In this document: piece after piece, positions 1-7,563 of the stretch
Position numbering within the stretch: the stretch's first letter is position 1
How the letters are laid out: each line of letters begins with the position of its first letter
From: Firmicutes bacterium UBA3738
GTDB lineage: Bacteria > Bacillota > Clostridia > Peptostreptococcales > Anaerovoracaceae
Reading direction: 5' to 3'
Assembly (NCBI GenBank): GCA_002372505.1
Contig: DFGY01000025.1
Coordinates: 1 to 10,880 of the forward strand
DNA: 10,880 nt
Translations under genes and position numbers: made by a program
Notes under the pieces: model-generated
Seen by the model: only the letters and a program-made list of their open reading frames with translations
The model's database searches: none
What the model was told of the DNA's origin: nothing

Positions 1-12
1 TGAGTAACAACA

Positions 13-51
13 ATTCCAACATTCCTCCAGCCACAACGAAAATGTTGGAAT
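13..51. repeat. Perfect 11-bp inverted repeat (hairpin)
   Basis: ATTCCAACATT at 13-23 is the exact reverse complement of AATGTTGGAAT at 41-51, with a 17-base loop between them. No run of T follows on either strand, so a terminator is unlikely. It could be the tip of another dispersed repeat or a folded mRNA end from a gene lying outside the window. Confidence 0.6.
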
Positions 52-91
52 CCATGTCGGTGGACTCTTGTCCAGCCGTTGGCGCGCATCT

Positions 92-130
92 CAATCGTCG
101 CACAAGGCGCTCACCACAATGGTCGCACAA
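92..130 (+). repeat. Short imperfect direct repeat
   Basis: CAATCGTCGCACAA at 92-105 recurs as CAATGGTCGCACAA at 117-130, matching 13/14 with a 25-base period. No function is apparent. It may be a remnant of a longer degraded repeat or coincidence. Confidence 0.35.
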
Positions 131-150
131 CCCAAGTGAAACGCCACAAA

Positions 151-183
151 AAGATGACACGAGAACCGTCCCCTTGTCATCTT
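151..183 (+). repeat. Palindromic 33-bp REP-like element (type B)
   Basis: Perfect 9-bp arms, AAGATGACA (151-159) and TGTCATCTT (175-183), enclose a 15-base loop containing CCGTCCCC. The length (33 bp) and the pyrimidine core GTCCCC match the type A element that begins 11 bases further on, but the arms differ and here form a real hairpin. Elements with a GGGGACGG-type core and short palindromic arms are the usual targets of RAYT transposases in Bacillota (family knowledge). This is the only copy in the window, so its mobility is inferred. Confidence 0.65.
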
Positions 184-193
184 ACATTTTCTG

Positions 194-226
194 GTGAAAC
201 AAAAAGCCTGTCCCCGTGAAACGCTT
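194..226 (+). repeat. 33-bp REP-like element, copy 1 (type A)
   Basis: The element reads GTGAAAC, then AAAAAGCCTGTCCCC, then GTGAAAC, then GCTT. It is identical over 33 bases to the copies at 8426-8458, 8656-8688 and 10822-10854. The 7-base ends are direct repeats. A weaker fold is possible between AAAAGC and the GCTTTT spanning its right edge. It lies directly upstream of the predicted typA promoter. Confidence 0.85.
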
Positions 227-255
227 TTGTATTAATCTGAGGTTTGTGATAGAAT
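227..255 (+). promoter_or_regulatory. Predicted extended -10 promoter for typA
   Basis: The -10 box TAGAAT (250-255, 5/6 to TATAAT) is preceded by the extended motif TGA (247-249). A weak -35, TTGTAT (227-232), lies 17 bases upstream and abuts REP copy 1. Transcription should start near 262. That is downstream of the in-frame ATG at 254, which is a main reason to place the typA start at 317. Confidence 0.5.
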
Positions 256-316
256 GACAAAGTTAAATTCAAAGGCAAGAAGAAAGGCAAGAAGGAAGGA
301 AAGAAGGCAGGTAAAA

Positions 317-2194
317 ATGGCTGACAAACAAAAGATAATTAACATAGCAGTAATAGCTCACGTAGATGCGGGAAAATCCACACTGGTAGATGCATTTCTC
401 GGGCAGAGCGGCGTATTCCGCGAAAACGAGGAAGTGGTGGACTGCGTAATGGACTCCGACGACATTGAAAGGGAGAGAGGCATTACCATTTATTCAAAGA
501 ACTGCTCCGTCATGCACGGAGATACTAAGATAAACATTGTGGACACACCGGGACACGCAGACTTTTCATCGGAAGTAGAGCGTATTATGAAGACCGTAGA
601 CACGGTAATACTTCTTGTTGATTCCAGCGAAGGCCCCATGCCACAGACCAGGTTCGTACTTAAAAAGAGCCTGGAGCAGGGCATTAACCCAATTCTTCTC
701 ATAAACAAAATTGACAAGAAGGACTCCAGAATAGACGAGGTTGTAGACGAGGTATATGAACTCTTCATGGACCTTGAGGCAAACGACGAGCAGCTGGACT
801 TCCCCATTCTTTACGGCATAGCCCGTCAGGGAATCGTCGTTTACGATCCGAAGGAAGTAGAAGGAATTGAAATTGAAAAGGGTGGCCAGAAGCGTGGCAA
901 GAACGCCAAGGGTGAAAACGGTCTGGATATTACACCTTTATTCGATACTATCATAGAGCACTGCAAGCCTTATCCGGATAAGGATGAGGAGCCTCTTCAG
1001 CTGCAGATTTCAGCCCTGGCCTATGATGATTACATCGGCAGACTGGGCATCGGAAGAATCACCCAGGGTACTCTGAAGGAAGCCCAGCAGGTAGCTATCT
1101 GCCGGGGCAGCGCAGAGGACATCAGACAGGACAAAATAAATCAGGTCTTTGTGTACAGAGGCCTTGGAAGAATGCCGGTAAGCGAAGCCGTGTCCGGCGA
1201 CATCGTTGTTGTATCGGGAATATCGGACATTTCCATAGGTGAGACCATTACCGTGGCAAGCGACCCGCAGCCTATGGAAATGATCAGTATAGAAGAGCCT
1301 ACACTTTCCATGAATTTCATGGTTAACGATTCACCCTTTGCGGGTAAAGTAGGTAAGTACGTTACATCCAGACATTTAAGAGACAGACTGAATAAGGAGC
1401 TGGAAGTAAACGTCGGCCTCAAAGTCGAGGAGACGGACTCTACAGACAGCTTTAAAGTCAGCGGCCGAGGCGAGCTGCACCTTTCCATCCTCATTGAGAA
1501 TATGAGGAGAGAAGGCTACGAGCTGGCAGTGAGCAAGCCGGAAGTAATAATGAGAAAGGGTGAAAACGGAAAGAAGCAGGAGCCTGTGGAGGAAGTAGTG
1601 GTATCGGTACCGGAGGAATACTCAGGGTCTGTAATATCAAAGCTCAACCTAAGAAAAGGCCTTATGCAGGAAATGAGCACAGAAAACGGTTACTGCCACA
1701 TTGAGTTCCTGGTGCCTACGAGAGGACTACTCGGATACCGCTCGGAATTTATAAACGATACTCACGGGGAAGGCACCATGGTAAGACGCTTTGACCGCTT
1801 TGAAGACTACAAGGGTGACATTCCGGAGCGCACCAGCGGCGTTGCCATTGCACAGGAAGAGGGCACTGCCACACCCTACGCTCTTTCGGGAATATCCGAG
1901 AGAATCAGGTTGTTCATAGAGCCGGGCACCCATGTGTACGAAGGCATGATTATCGGTGAGAACAGCAGGTCCGATGACATGGTAGTAAACCCATGTAAAT
2001 CAAAGCAGAAGACCAATATGCGAGCTGCCGGCGTTGACGATGCCGTGAAGCTGCCGCCGGCTGTGGTAATGAGCCTGGAGGAAGCTTTAGAGTTTATAGA
2101 CACCGACGAGCTGGTGGAAGTAGTGCCTGACGACATTAGGCTCAGAAAGAAGTTCCTTAAAGAGCTTGAAAGACGCAGAAACAGAAAAATGTAA
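317..2194 (+). CDS. typA: Ribosome-associated translational GTPase TypA/BipA
   Basis: TypA/BipA binds the ribosome and hydrolyses GTP; in studied bacteria it supports 50S assembly and growth under cold or stress. From ATG 317 the protein has 625 residues, near the usual 605-620. GTPase motifs are clear: P-loop AHVDAGKS (14-21), switch I RGITI (54-58), DTPGHAD (76-82) and NKID (130-133). EF-Tu-like domain II, EF-G-like domains and the BipA-specific C-terminal domain follow, the last including NMRAAGVDDAVKLPP and ending in a basic tail. An in-frame ATG at 254 would add 21 very basic residues (KARRKARRKERR). I prefer 317 because homologues begin near MADKQKIINIAVIAHVD, an AAGGCAGG-like ribosome site lies 5 bases upstream, and a promoter overlaps position 254. 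It is the first gene of a likely four-gene transcript, 42 bases before mscS. Confidence 0.96.
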   Translation: MADKQKIINIAVIAHVDAGKSTLVDAFLGQSGVFRENEEVVDCVMDSDDIERERGITIYSKNCSVMHGDTKINIVDTPGHADFSSEVERIMKTVDTVILLVDSSEGPMPQTRFVLKKSLEQGINPILLINKIDKKDSRIDEVVDEVYELFMDLEANDEQLDFPILYGIARQGIVVYDPKEVEGIEIEKGGQKRGKNAKGENGLDITPLFDTIIEHCKPYPDKDEEPLQLQISALAYDDYIGRLGIGRITQGTLKEAQQVAICRGSAEDIRQDKINQVFVYRGLGRMPVSEAVSGDIVVVSGISDISIGETITVASDPQPMEMISIEEPTLSMNFMVNDSPFAGKVGKYVTSRHLRDRLNKELEVNVGLKVEETDSTDSFKVSGRGELHLSILIENMRREGYELAVSKPEVIMRKGENGKKQEPVEEVVVSVPEEYSGSVISKLNLRKGLMQEMSTENGYCHIEFLVPTRGLLGYRSEFINDTHGEGTMVRRFDRFEDYKGDIPERTSGVAIAQEEGTATPYALSGISERIRLFIEPGTHVYEGMIIGENSRSDDMVVNPCKSKQKTNMRAAGVDDAVKLPPAVVMSLEEALEFIDTDELVEVVPDDIRLRKKFLKELERRRNRKM

Positions 2195-2236
2195 TATAGA
2201 AATGTAATGTAAAATAGTACGAAGGAGTACTTAGCC

Positions 2237-3019
2237 ATGAATGAAGCCACCAAAGAAATTTTAATAGAATGGGGATGGGCAGGAGTAACTGTTGTAGCAG
2301 GAATTATAATTCTGCTCATACTGGTTGCCGTGCTAAAAAGGGCACTGAAAAGGACCAAGCTGGAGCCTCTTCTTCAGAGCTTCATTATCAGCGCAGCAAG
2401 GGTGCTGGGAATCATACTGATAGTCATAGTTGCTCTGGAAAAAGTGGGCGTTAATCCTTCGTCTTTCATTACGGTTATGGGGGTGACCGGAGCTGCCGTT
2501 GCCCTGGCCGTAAAGGATACCCTGGCAAATATTGCCGGAGGAATAATGATTATAGCCTCCCATCCTTTTAAGGCAGGGGATTTTATCAGAATTGACGGCT
2601 TTGAAGGTTACGTAGAGAAAATAACCATTCTCAGAACCACCTTAAGGACCTACGATAACAAAGAGATAGAAGTGCCAAACAGCATTATCAGCACTTCCAT
2701 TCTTACAAACTACACAGCCAAGGATATCAGAAGAGTCGATATGACCTTCCAGGTGGAGCAGGATGCGGATATCAGAAAGGTGGAAGATCTGCTAAAGGCA
2801 GTTGCCGATTCTTCCGTCCTCATCATAGACGAACCGGCGCCATCCTTTGGCGTCAGCAGCGTCCTGGACGGCCGGGTGAACATAGACTTCTTCGCCTGGT
2901 GCAGGACCGATGAATACTGGGATGCCTTTTACTTCATGCAGGAGACATGCAACATGGCTCTTGAAGAAGCGGGTATTAAGAGGGCGGCCCAGAAGGTTGA
3001 AATGGAGATTAGTAAATAA
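2237..3019 (+). CDS. mscS: MscS-family small-conductance mechanosensitive channel
   Basis: A membrane channel that opens under membrane tension and releases solutes during hypo-osmotic shock, normally as a heptamer. The 260-residue protein is near the length of E. coli MscS (286). Predicted membrane helices are at about residues 15-34, 50-69 and 76-109. The third is the pore helix, rich in Gly and Ala (GVTGAAVALAVKDTLANIAGG, broken here as GVTGAAVALA and VKDTLANIAGG). A cytoplasmic beta domain follows with the family signature VPNSIIST (146-153) and an alpha/beta C-terminus. The ribosome site GAAGGAG (2221-2227) is well placed before ATG 2237. Its stop codon shares one base with the dnaE start (TAATG), suggesting translational coupling. 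The link to its replication and glycolysis neighbours is probably only transcriptional. Confidence 0.93.
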   Translation: MNEATKEILIEWGWAGVTVVAGIIILLILVAVLKRALKRTKLEPLLQSFIISAARVLGIILIVIVALEKVGVNPSSFITVMGVTGAAVALAVKDTLANIAGGIMIIASHPFKAGDFIRIDGFEGYVEKITILRTTLRTYDNKEIEVPNSIISTSILTNYTAKDIRRVDMTFQVEQDADIRKVEDLLKAVADSSVLIIDEPAPSFGVSSVLDGRVNIDFFAWCRTDEYWDAFYFMQETCNMALEEAGIKRAAQKVEMEISK

Positions 3020-6000
3020 TGGCTTTCACCCATTTGCATCTGCATACTGAATACAGCCTCCTTGACGGCGCGGCCAGAATTGACCGGGTAGTGAAGAGGG
3101 CGAAGGAGCTGGGCATGGATTCCCTGGCCATTACAGACCACGGAGTCATGTTTGGGGTGATTGATTTTTATAAAGAATGCAAGAAACAGGGGATTCATCC
3201 TGTAATCGGCTGCGAGGTATACACAACTCCGGGAAGCAGGTTCTCAAAGACTATGGAGCATGACCGCTATCAGAATCATCTGGTCCTCCTTGCAAAAAAT
3301 CAGACTGGCTATAACAACCTTATGAAGCTGGTATCCATCGGCTATACGGAAGGCTATTACTACAAACCTCGTATAGACAAGGAAGTAATGAGAAAGTATA
3401 GCGAGGGTCTTATTTGCCTTTCTGCATGTCTTAAAGGAATAGTTCAGTATAAACTGTTAAATGGAGATTACGAAGGTGCAAAAAGGGAAGCCTTGGAGCA
3501 TCTTGAAATATTCGGCGAGGGAAATTACTACCTTGAGCTTCAGGATCAGGGAATGGACGAGGAAAAGAGAATCCGCCCCCTTATGATGAAGCTTCACGAT
3601 GAGACGGGGATTCCCTTCGTTGCCACAAATGACGTTCATTACATAAACAAGGAAGATGCCGAGGCTCACGATGTGCTTCTCTGTATTCAGACTGCATCAA
3701 ACATTGACGATGAAGACCGTATGCGTTATCCAAACGGTCAGTTCTATCTTAAAAGTGAAGAGGAAATGCGGGAAATATTTGCTGCTGTTCCCGAGGCTCT
3801 TGACAACACTTATAAAATCGCCCATTCATGCCGGGTGGACTTTGAATTCGGCAATCTTCACCTGCCGGAATTCCCCGTGCCGGAAGGCAAGACCCACAGC
3901 GGCTACCTCAGGGAGCTGTGTGAGCTGGGCATGGCCGAGCTTTACCCCGAGCCTGACGAAGAAATGAAACGGACTCTTAAGGAAAGGCTGGACATGGAGC
4001 TTTCCGTAATTGAGCAAATGGGCTTTGTGGATTACTTTCTCATAGTGTGGGACTACGTGAACTACGCCCGGGAAAACGGCATTATGGTCGGTCCCGGAAG
4101 AGGCTCCGCCGCAGGGAGCATTGTAGCCTACACCCTTAGAATTACCGATACGGATCCAATAAAGTACGGGCTCATTTTCGAGAGATTCTTAAATCCCGAA
4201 AGAGTGAGCATGCCGGATATTGATATTGACTTTGTCGACGACAGAAGAGGCGCGGTCATAGATTACGTTATAAGAAAGTACGGCTCCGACCGGGTGGCCC
4301 AGATTATTACCTTCGGTACCTTGAAGGCAAGGGCTGCCGTTCGCGACGTGGGAAGAGTCCTCGGAGTCAGTTACGCCGAGACCGACGCCATTGCCAAAGC
4401 CATCCCCACCAGCCTGGACATTACCATAGACAAGGCTTTGGTGAGAAATCCCCAGCTTAAGAAAATGTACGATGAAAACCTTAACACCAGGAAGGTCATC
4501 GACATGGCGAGAGCCCTTGAGGGCATGCCCAGAAACACATCTACCCATGCGGCGGGAGTTGTAATATCCAAGAAGGCCGTAGACGAGTACGTGCCTCTCT
4601 ATAGCGACGGGGACGTTATTGAAACCCAGTTTGAGAAGAACACCCTTGAAGACCTGGGACTTCTTAAAATGGACTTTCTTGGACTCAGAAACATTACCAT
4701 TATCCGGGACGCCCTGGACCTTATTAAAGAAAGACACGGAATTGATATAGATTTTCACGCCATGGATTTTGACGATCCTGAGGTATATAAAGTTATTTCA
4801 TCGGGAAACACTCCGGGAGTATTTCAGCTGGAGTCAGCTGGCATGACCAGGTTCATGAAGGACTTAAAGCCGGACTGCTTCGAGGATATTATAGCCGGAA
4901 TATCTCTCTTCAGACCGGGCCCCATGGATTCCATCGGAACCTACGTCAGAAATAAAAAGCACCCTGATGAAATAGTGTATCTTCACGAAGCCTTAAGGCC
5001 CATTTTAGAGCCTACCTACGGCTGCATGGTCTACCAGGAGCAGGTAATGCAGATTGTAAGAGATCTGGGAGGCTACAGCTACGGCAGGTCCGACAAGCTG
5101 AGAAAGGCCATGAGCAAAAAGCACATGGACGAAATGGTGGCCGAGCGTGAAATATTCATAAACGGCGCAGAAGGCATTCCCGGCTGCGTGAAAAACGGCA
5201 TTCCGGCGGATATAGCCAATAAAATATTCGACCAGATGGTAAGCTTTGCGGAGTACGCCTTTAACAAATCCCATGCGGCGGCCTACGCAATAATAGGCTA
5301 CGAGACGGCCTATCTTAAAAAGTATTACACCATCGAGTATATGACGGCTCTACTTTCCAGCGTAATGGGAGACTACACCCAGACTGCCCGCTACATAAGA
5401 AACTGCAGCGACATGGGCATAGAGGTCCTGCCACCCAACGTAAATGAAAGTATGAAGGCTTACTCCATTAAGGATGACAAAATACTCTATGGCCTCAGAG
5501 GTATTAAGAACGTAGGCGGCGGCGCCATTGACGCCATTATAGAGGCCAGGGAAATAAACGGGCTGCCTCACGACATATTTACTTTTGTCAGCAACCTGGA
5601 TACAAAGAGGGTGAATAAAAAGACCCTTGAGAGCCTCATTAGAGCCGGCGCCACTTCCTGCCTTGAAGGAAACATGGCCCAGCACATGGCTATGCACGAG
5701 ACTCTTTTGGAGTCGGCTCAGAGCATGAACCGGAAAAACCTTGAGGGTCAGGTGTCCATGTTCCAGATGAACGCAGACGAAATGGAAAGGCCCGAGTCCA
5801 TGGCCCGCCTTCCGAAAATCGAAGACTTTCCCAGCGACGTAAAAATGTCCATGGAAAAGGAAATGCTGGGAATCTATCTTTCCGACAATCCCTTGTCTTC
5901 ATACAAAGATGTGATTGAGCGGATATCATCCACAAATGCCGGGGAACTCATGGATGCATCAGAGGATGATACATCTTCAGTAATAAAAGATGGTGACGTT

Positions 6001-6519
6001 GTGACAATTTGCGGTATAATGACCGGTATGAAGCAGCACGTCACAAAGAATAACAAGCTCATGGGCTTCGGAAATATGGAAGACCTCTTTGGTGAAGTTG
6101 AGCTCATCGTATTCCCCGGAATATATGAAGAGTTTCAGCAGACTCTGTCGGAGGATTCCATAGTTGCTGTCACCGGTAAGGTTAACTTTAAAGAAGATGA
6201 GCTGCCTAAAATAATCGTCAACAAGGCCGTTGACATACGTGAGCATGCAGGGCAGTCAGACAAACTGGTAAAGCTGAAAATACCCGACGGCGCTGACAAC
6301 AATGAAATGCTTAATAAAATAAGCGTGCTTCTTAAGGAATACAGAGGAAGAGATCCTGTAATAATATATAAGAGCGGCGGAGGGGCCATGAAGGTGCCGT
6401 CGGAGATGAATGTTAATGCAAGCGAAGAATTCGAGGCAGCTTTAAAACTGCTCCTTGGAACACAGAGCGTTAAAATCGAAAAAGTCGAAAAAGACGAAAA
6501 AGTTGGAGGTGTGGAATGA
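3019..6519 (+). CDS. dnaE: DNA polymerase III subunit alpha (DnaE)
   Basis: Replicative C-family DNA polymerase catalytic subunit of 1166 residues. The N-terminal PHP domain begins HLHLHT (5-10) and keeps likely metal ligands H7, H9, D40, H41 and E66. The palm has GPGRGSAAGS (358-367) and the catalytic acidic pair in PDIDIDF (D400, D402), with the third aspartate in LKMDFLGLRN (D552). These correspond to E. coli D401, D403 and D555. A helix-hairpin-helix/tau-binding region follows, then an OB fold from about residue 992 (VVTICGIMTGMK). There is no inserted DEDD exonuclease, so this is DnaE, not PolC. Bacillota generally carry both (family knowledge). The gene starts in the mscS stop codon, with GGAG at 3004-3007, and overlaps pfkA by four bases (ATGA). 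It lies in a likely operon. Confidence 0.97.
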   Translation: MAFTHLHLHTEYSLLDGAARIDRVVKRAKELGMDSLAITDHGVMFGVIDFYKECKKQGIHPVIGCEVYTTPGSRFSKTMEHDRYQNHLVLLAKNQTGYNNLMKLVSIGYTEGYYYKPRIDKEVMRKYSEGLICLSACLKGIVQYKLLNGDYEGAKREALEHLEIFGEGNYYLELQDQGMDEEKRIRPLMMKLHDETGIPFVATNDVHYINKEDAEAHDVLLCIQTASNIDDEDRMRYPNGQFYLKSEEEMREIFAAVPEALDNTYKIAHSCRVDFEFGNLHLPEFPVPEGKTHSGYLRELCELGMAELYPEPDEEMKRTLKERLDMELSVIEQMGFVDYFLIVWDYVNYARENGIMVGPGRGSAAGSIVAYTLRITDTDPIKYGLIFERFLNPERVSMPDIDIDFVDDRRGAVIDYVIRKYGSDRVAQIITFGTLKARAAVRDVGRVLGVSYAETDAIAKAIPTSLDITIDKALVRNPQLKKMYDENLNTRKVIDMARALEGMPRNTSTHAAGVVISKKAVDEYVPLYSDGDVIETQFEKNTLEDLGLLKMDFLGLRNITIIRDALDLIKERHGIDIDFHAMDFDDPEVYKVISSGNTPGVFQLESAGMTRFMKDLKPDCFEDIIAGISLFRPGPMDSIGTYVRNKKHPDEIVYLHEALRPILEPTYGCMVYQEQVMQIVRDLGGYSYGRSDKLRKAMSKKHMDEMVAEREIFINGAEGIPGCVKNGIPADIANKIFDQMVSFAEYAFNKSHAAAYAIIGYETAYLKKYYTIEYMTALLSSVMGDYTQTARYIRNCSDMGIEVLPPNVNESMKAYSIKDDKILYGLRGIKNVGGGAIDAIIEAREINGLPHDIFTFVSNLDTKRVNKKTLESLIRAGATSCLEGNMAQHMAMHETLLESAQSMNRKNLEGQVSMFQMNADEMERPESMARLPKIEDFPSDVKMSMEKEMLGIYLSDNPLSSYKDVIERISSTNAGELMDASEDDTSSVIKDGDVVTICGIMTGMKQHVTKNNKLMGFGNMEDLFGEVELIVFPGIYEEFQQTLSEDSIVAVTGKVNFKEDELPKIIVNKAVDIREHAGQSDKLVKLKIPDGADNNEMLNKISVLLKEYRGRDPVIIYKSGGGAMKVPSEMNVNASEEFEAALKLLLGTQSVKIEKVEKDEKVGGVE

Positions 6520-7478
6520 AGAGAATAGGAATACTCACAAGCGGCGGTGATGCACCGGGAATGAATGCGGCAATAAGAGCGGCAGTAAGGACTGCTCTTT
6601 ACTACGATATGGAGATAATCGGAATTGAGAAGGGCTATGAAGGACTCATTGAAGGCTCCTTTAAGGGAATGGACCTGGCCTCTGTAGGTGACATTCTGCA
6701 CAGGGGAGGAACCATTCTTAAGACTGCCAGAAGCGAGAGATTTAAAACGGAAGAAGGGCAGCGAATAGCCGTATCAAATCTTGAGAAGTGCGGCATTGAA
6801 GGCCTGGTAGTCTGCGGCGGCGACGGATCATACCGGGGCGCCCTGGATCTGGCTAAAAGAGGTGTGAAGGTAATGGGCATTCCGGGAACCATAGACAACG
6901 ACATGGGATACACGGATTACACCATAGGCTATGACACAGCCGTAAACACTGTTCTCAATGCAATCTCCATGATCAGAGACACAAACTCTTCCCACGAGAG
7001 AACGACTATTATCGAAGTTATGGGAAGGGAGTGCGGAGACATAGGCCTTTACGCAGGTCTTACCGGCGGCGCAGATGCCATTCTCATACCTGAGCTTCCA
7101 CTGGATATAGACGAGCTGGCCAGCAAGCTCATGGAAGGAATGAAGAGAGGAAAGAATCACAGTATAATTATAAAGGCCGAAGGCGTGGATATAAGCGTGG
7201 AAGAGCTGAGAAAGCAGCTTCTGGAAAGAACGAATCTGGATATACGCACAGTTGTCCTGGCTTACCTACAAAGAGGTGGAGCGCCTACGGCAAGGGACAG
7301 AATGCTGGCTACCCTTACTGCCAACAGGGCGGTGTGTCTCCTTAGAGACGACTATGAAAGCCAGGCAGTTGGAATGTCACGGGGAGAAGTATTCGAGATG
7401 CCTCTCGATGAGGCGGTGCAGATAAAAAGAGAGGCGGATCTTTATCTCATTCCGCTTATCGACATGCTTTCGAAATAA
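6516..7478 (+). CDS. pfkA: ATP-dependent 6-phosphofructokinase
   Basis: Phosphorylates fructose 6-phosphate to fructose 1,6-bisphosphate, the committed step of glycolysis, as a cytoplasmic tetramer. The 320 residues match the bacterial PfkA length. Visible motifs are GGDAPGMNAAIR (10-21), GGDGSYRGA (101-109), catalytic PGTIDND with D127 (123-129), MGRECGDIG (169-177) and the substrate loop around RGGAPTARDR (253-262). Glycine at positions 104 and 124 marks the ATP-using type; pyrophosphate-dependent enzymes have Asp and Lys there. A strong ribosome site GGAGG (6505-6509) sits 6 bases before ATG, and the start overlaps the dnaE stop as ATGA. A dnaE-pfkA pair is a known clostridial arrangement. 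No terminator is evident after the stop codon, so read-through into the next gene is possible. Confidence 0.97.
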   Translation: MKRIGILTSGGDAPGMNAAIRAAVRTALYYDMEIIGIEKGYEGLIEGSFKGMDLASVGDILHRGGTILKTARSERFKTEEGQRIAVSNLEKCGIEGLVVCGGDGSYRGALDLAKRGVKVMGIPGTIDNDMGYTDYTIGYDTAVNTVLNAISMIRDTNSSHERTTIIEVMGRECGDIGLYAGLTGGADAILIPELPLDIDELASKLMEGMKRGKNHSIIIKAEGVDISVEELRKQLLERTNLDIRTVVLAYLQRGGAPTARDRMLATLTANRAVCLLRDDYESQAVGMSRGEVFEMPLDEAVQIKREADLYLIPLIDMLSK

Positions 7479-7495
7479 CTATCGGGACAACCAAC

Positions 7496-7523
7496 TTGAC
7501 AAAGAAATCTTTGATGATATTAT
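7496..7523 (+). promoter_or_regulatory. Predicted sigma-A promoter for the acetyltransferase gene
   Basis: A consensus -35 TTGACA (7496-7501) is followed after 16 bases by TATTAT (7518-7523, 5/6 match), itself preceded by the extended motif TGA (7515-7517). Transcription would start near 7530, giving a leader of about 34 bases. This is the best-matching promoter in the window and would separate the downstream gene from the typA-pfkA transcript. Confidence 0.7.
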
Positions 7524-7563
7524 GTTTGAAGAATTTGGACATTAATGAAGAGGGGCGAACAAA

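Larger units (their letters stand above)
1..316. other. Gene-free leader region with repeats upstream of typA
   Basis: No convincing gene is visible. The stretch holds, in order, an 11-bp inverted repeat (13-51), a 14-bp near-direct repeat (92-105 and 117-130), a partial REP end GTGAAACGCC (136-145), a palindromic 33-bp element (151-183), a 33-bp REP-like element (194-226), a promoter (227-255) and a purine-rich leader (about 262-316). Two frames stay open by chance through the left part: one on the plus strand from position 4, and one on the minus strand running off the left edge. The minus-strand frame has an ATG at 55-53 but no ribosome binding site, so I do not call it a gene. Confidence 0.6.

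Noticed and set aside
151..226. Possible CRISPR array because of two 33-bp repeats near each other
   Set aside because: The two repeats have different sequences, the gap is only 10 bases, and no regular spacers or cas genes are present.
4189..4758. A 189-codon minus-strand open frame inside dnaE
   Set aside because: It lies wholly opposite catalytic palm codons of dnaE, has no ribosome site and shows no recognisable motif: a shadow of the real gene.
6135..6701. A 188-codon minus-strand open frame across the dnaE-pfkA junction
   Set aside because: It is opposite conserved OB-fold and PFK motifs, and its composition (Ser and Leu rich) is typical of an antisense shadow.
7496..7563. A riboswitch or leader RNA before the acetyltransferase
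   Set aside because: The predicted leader is only about 34 bases and shows no stable stem or known aptamer pattern.
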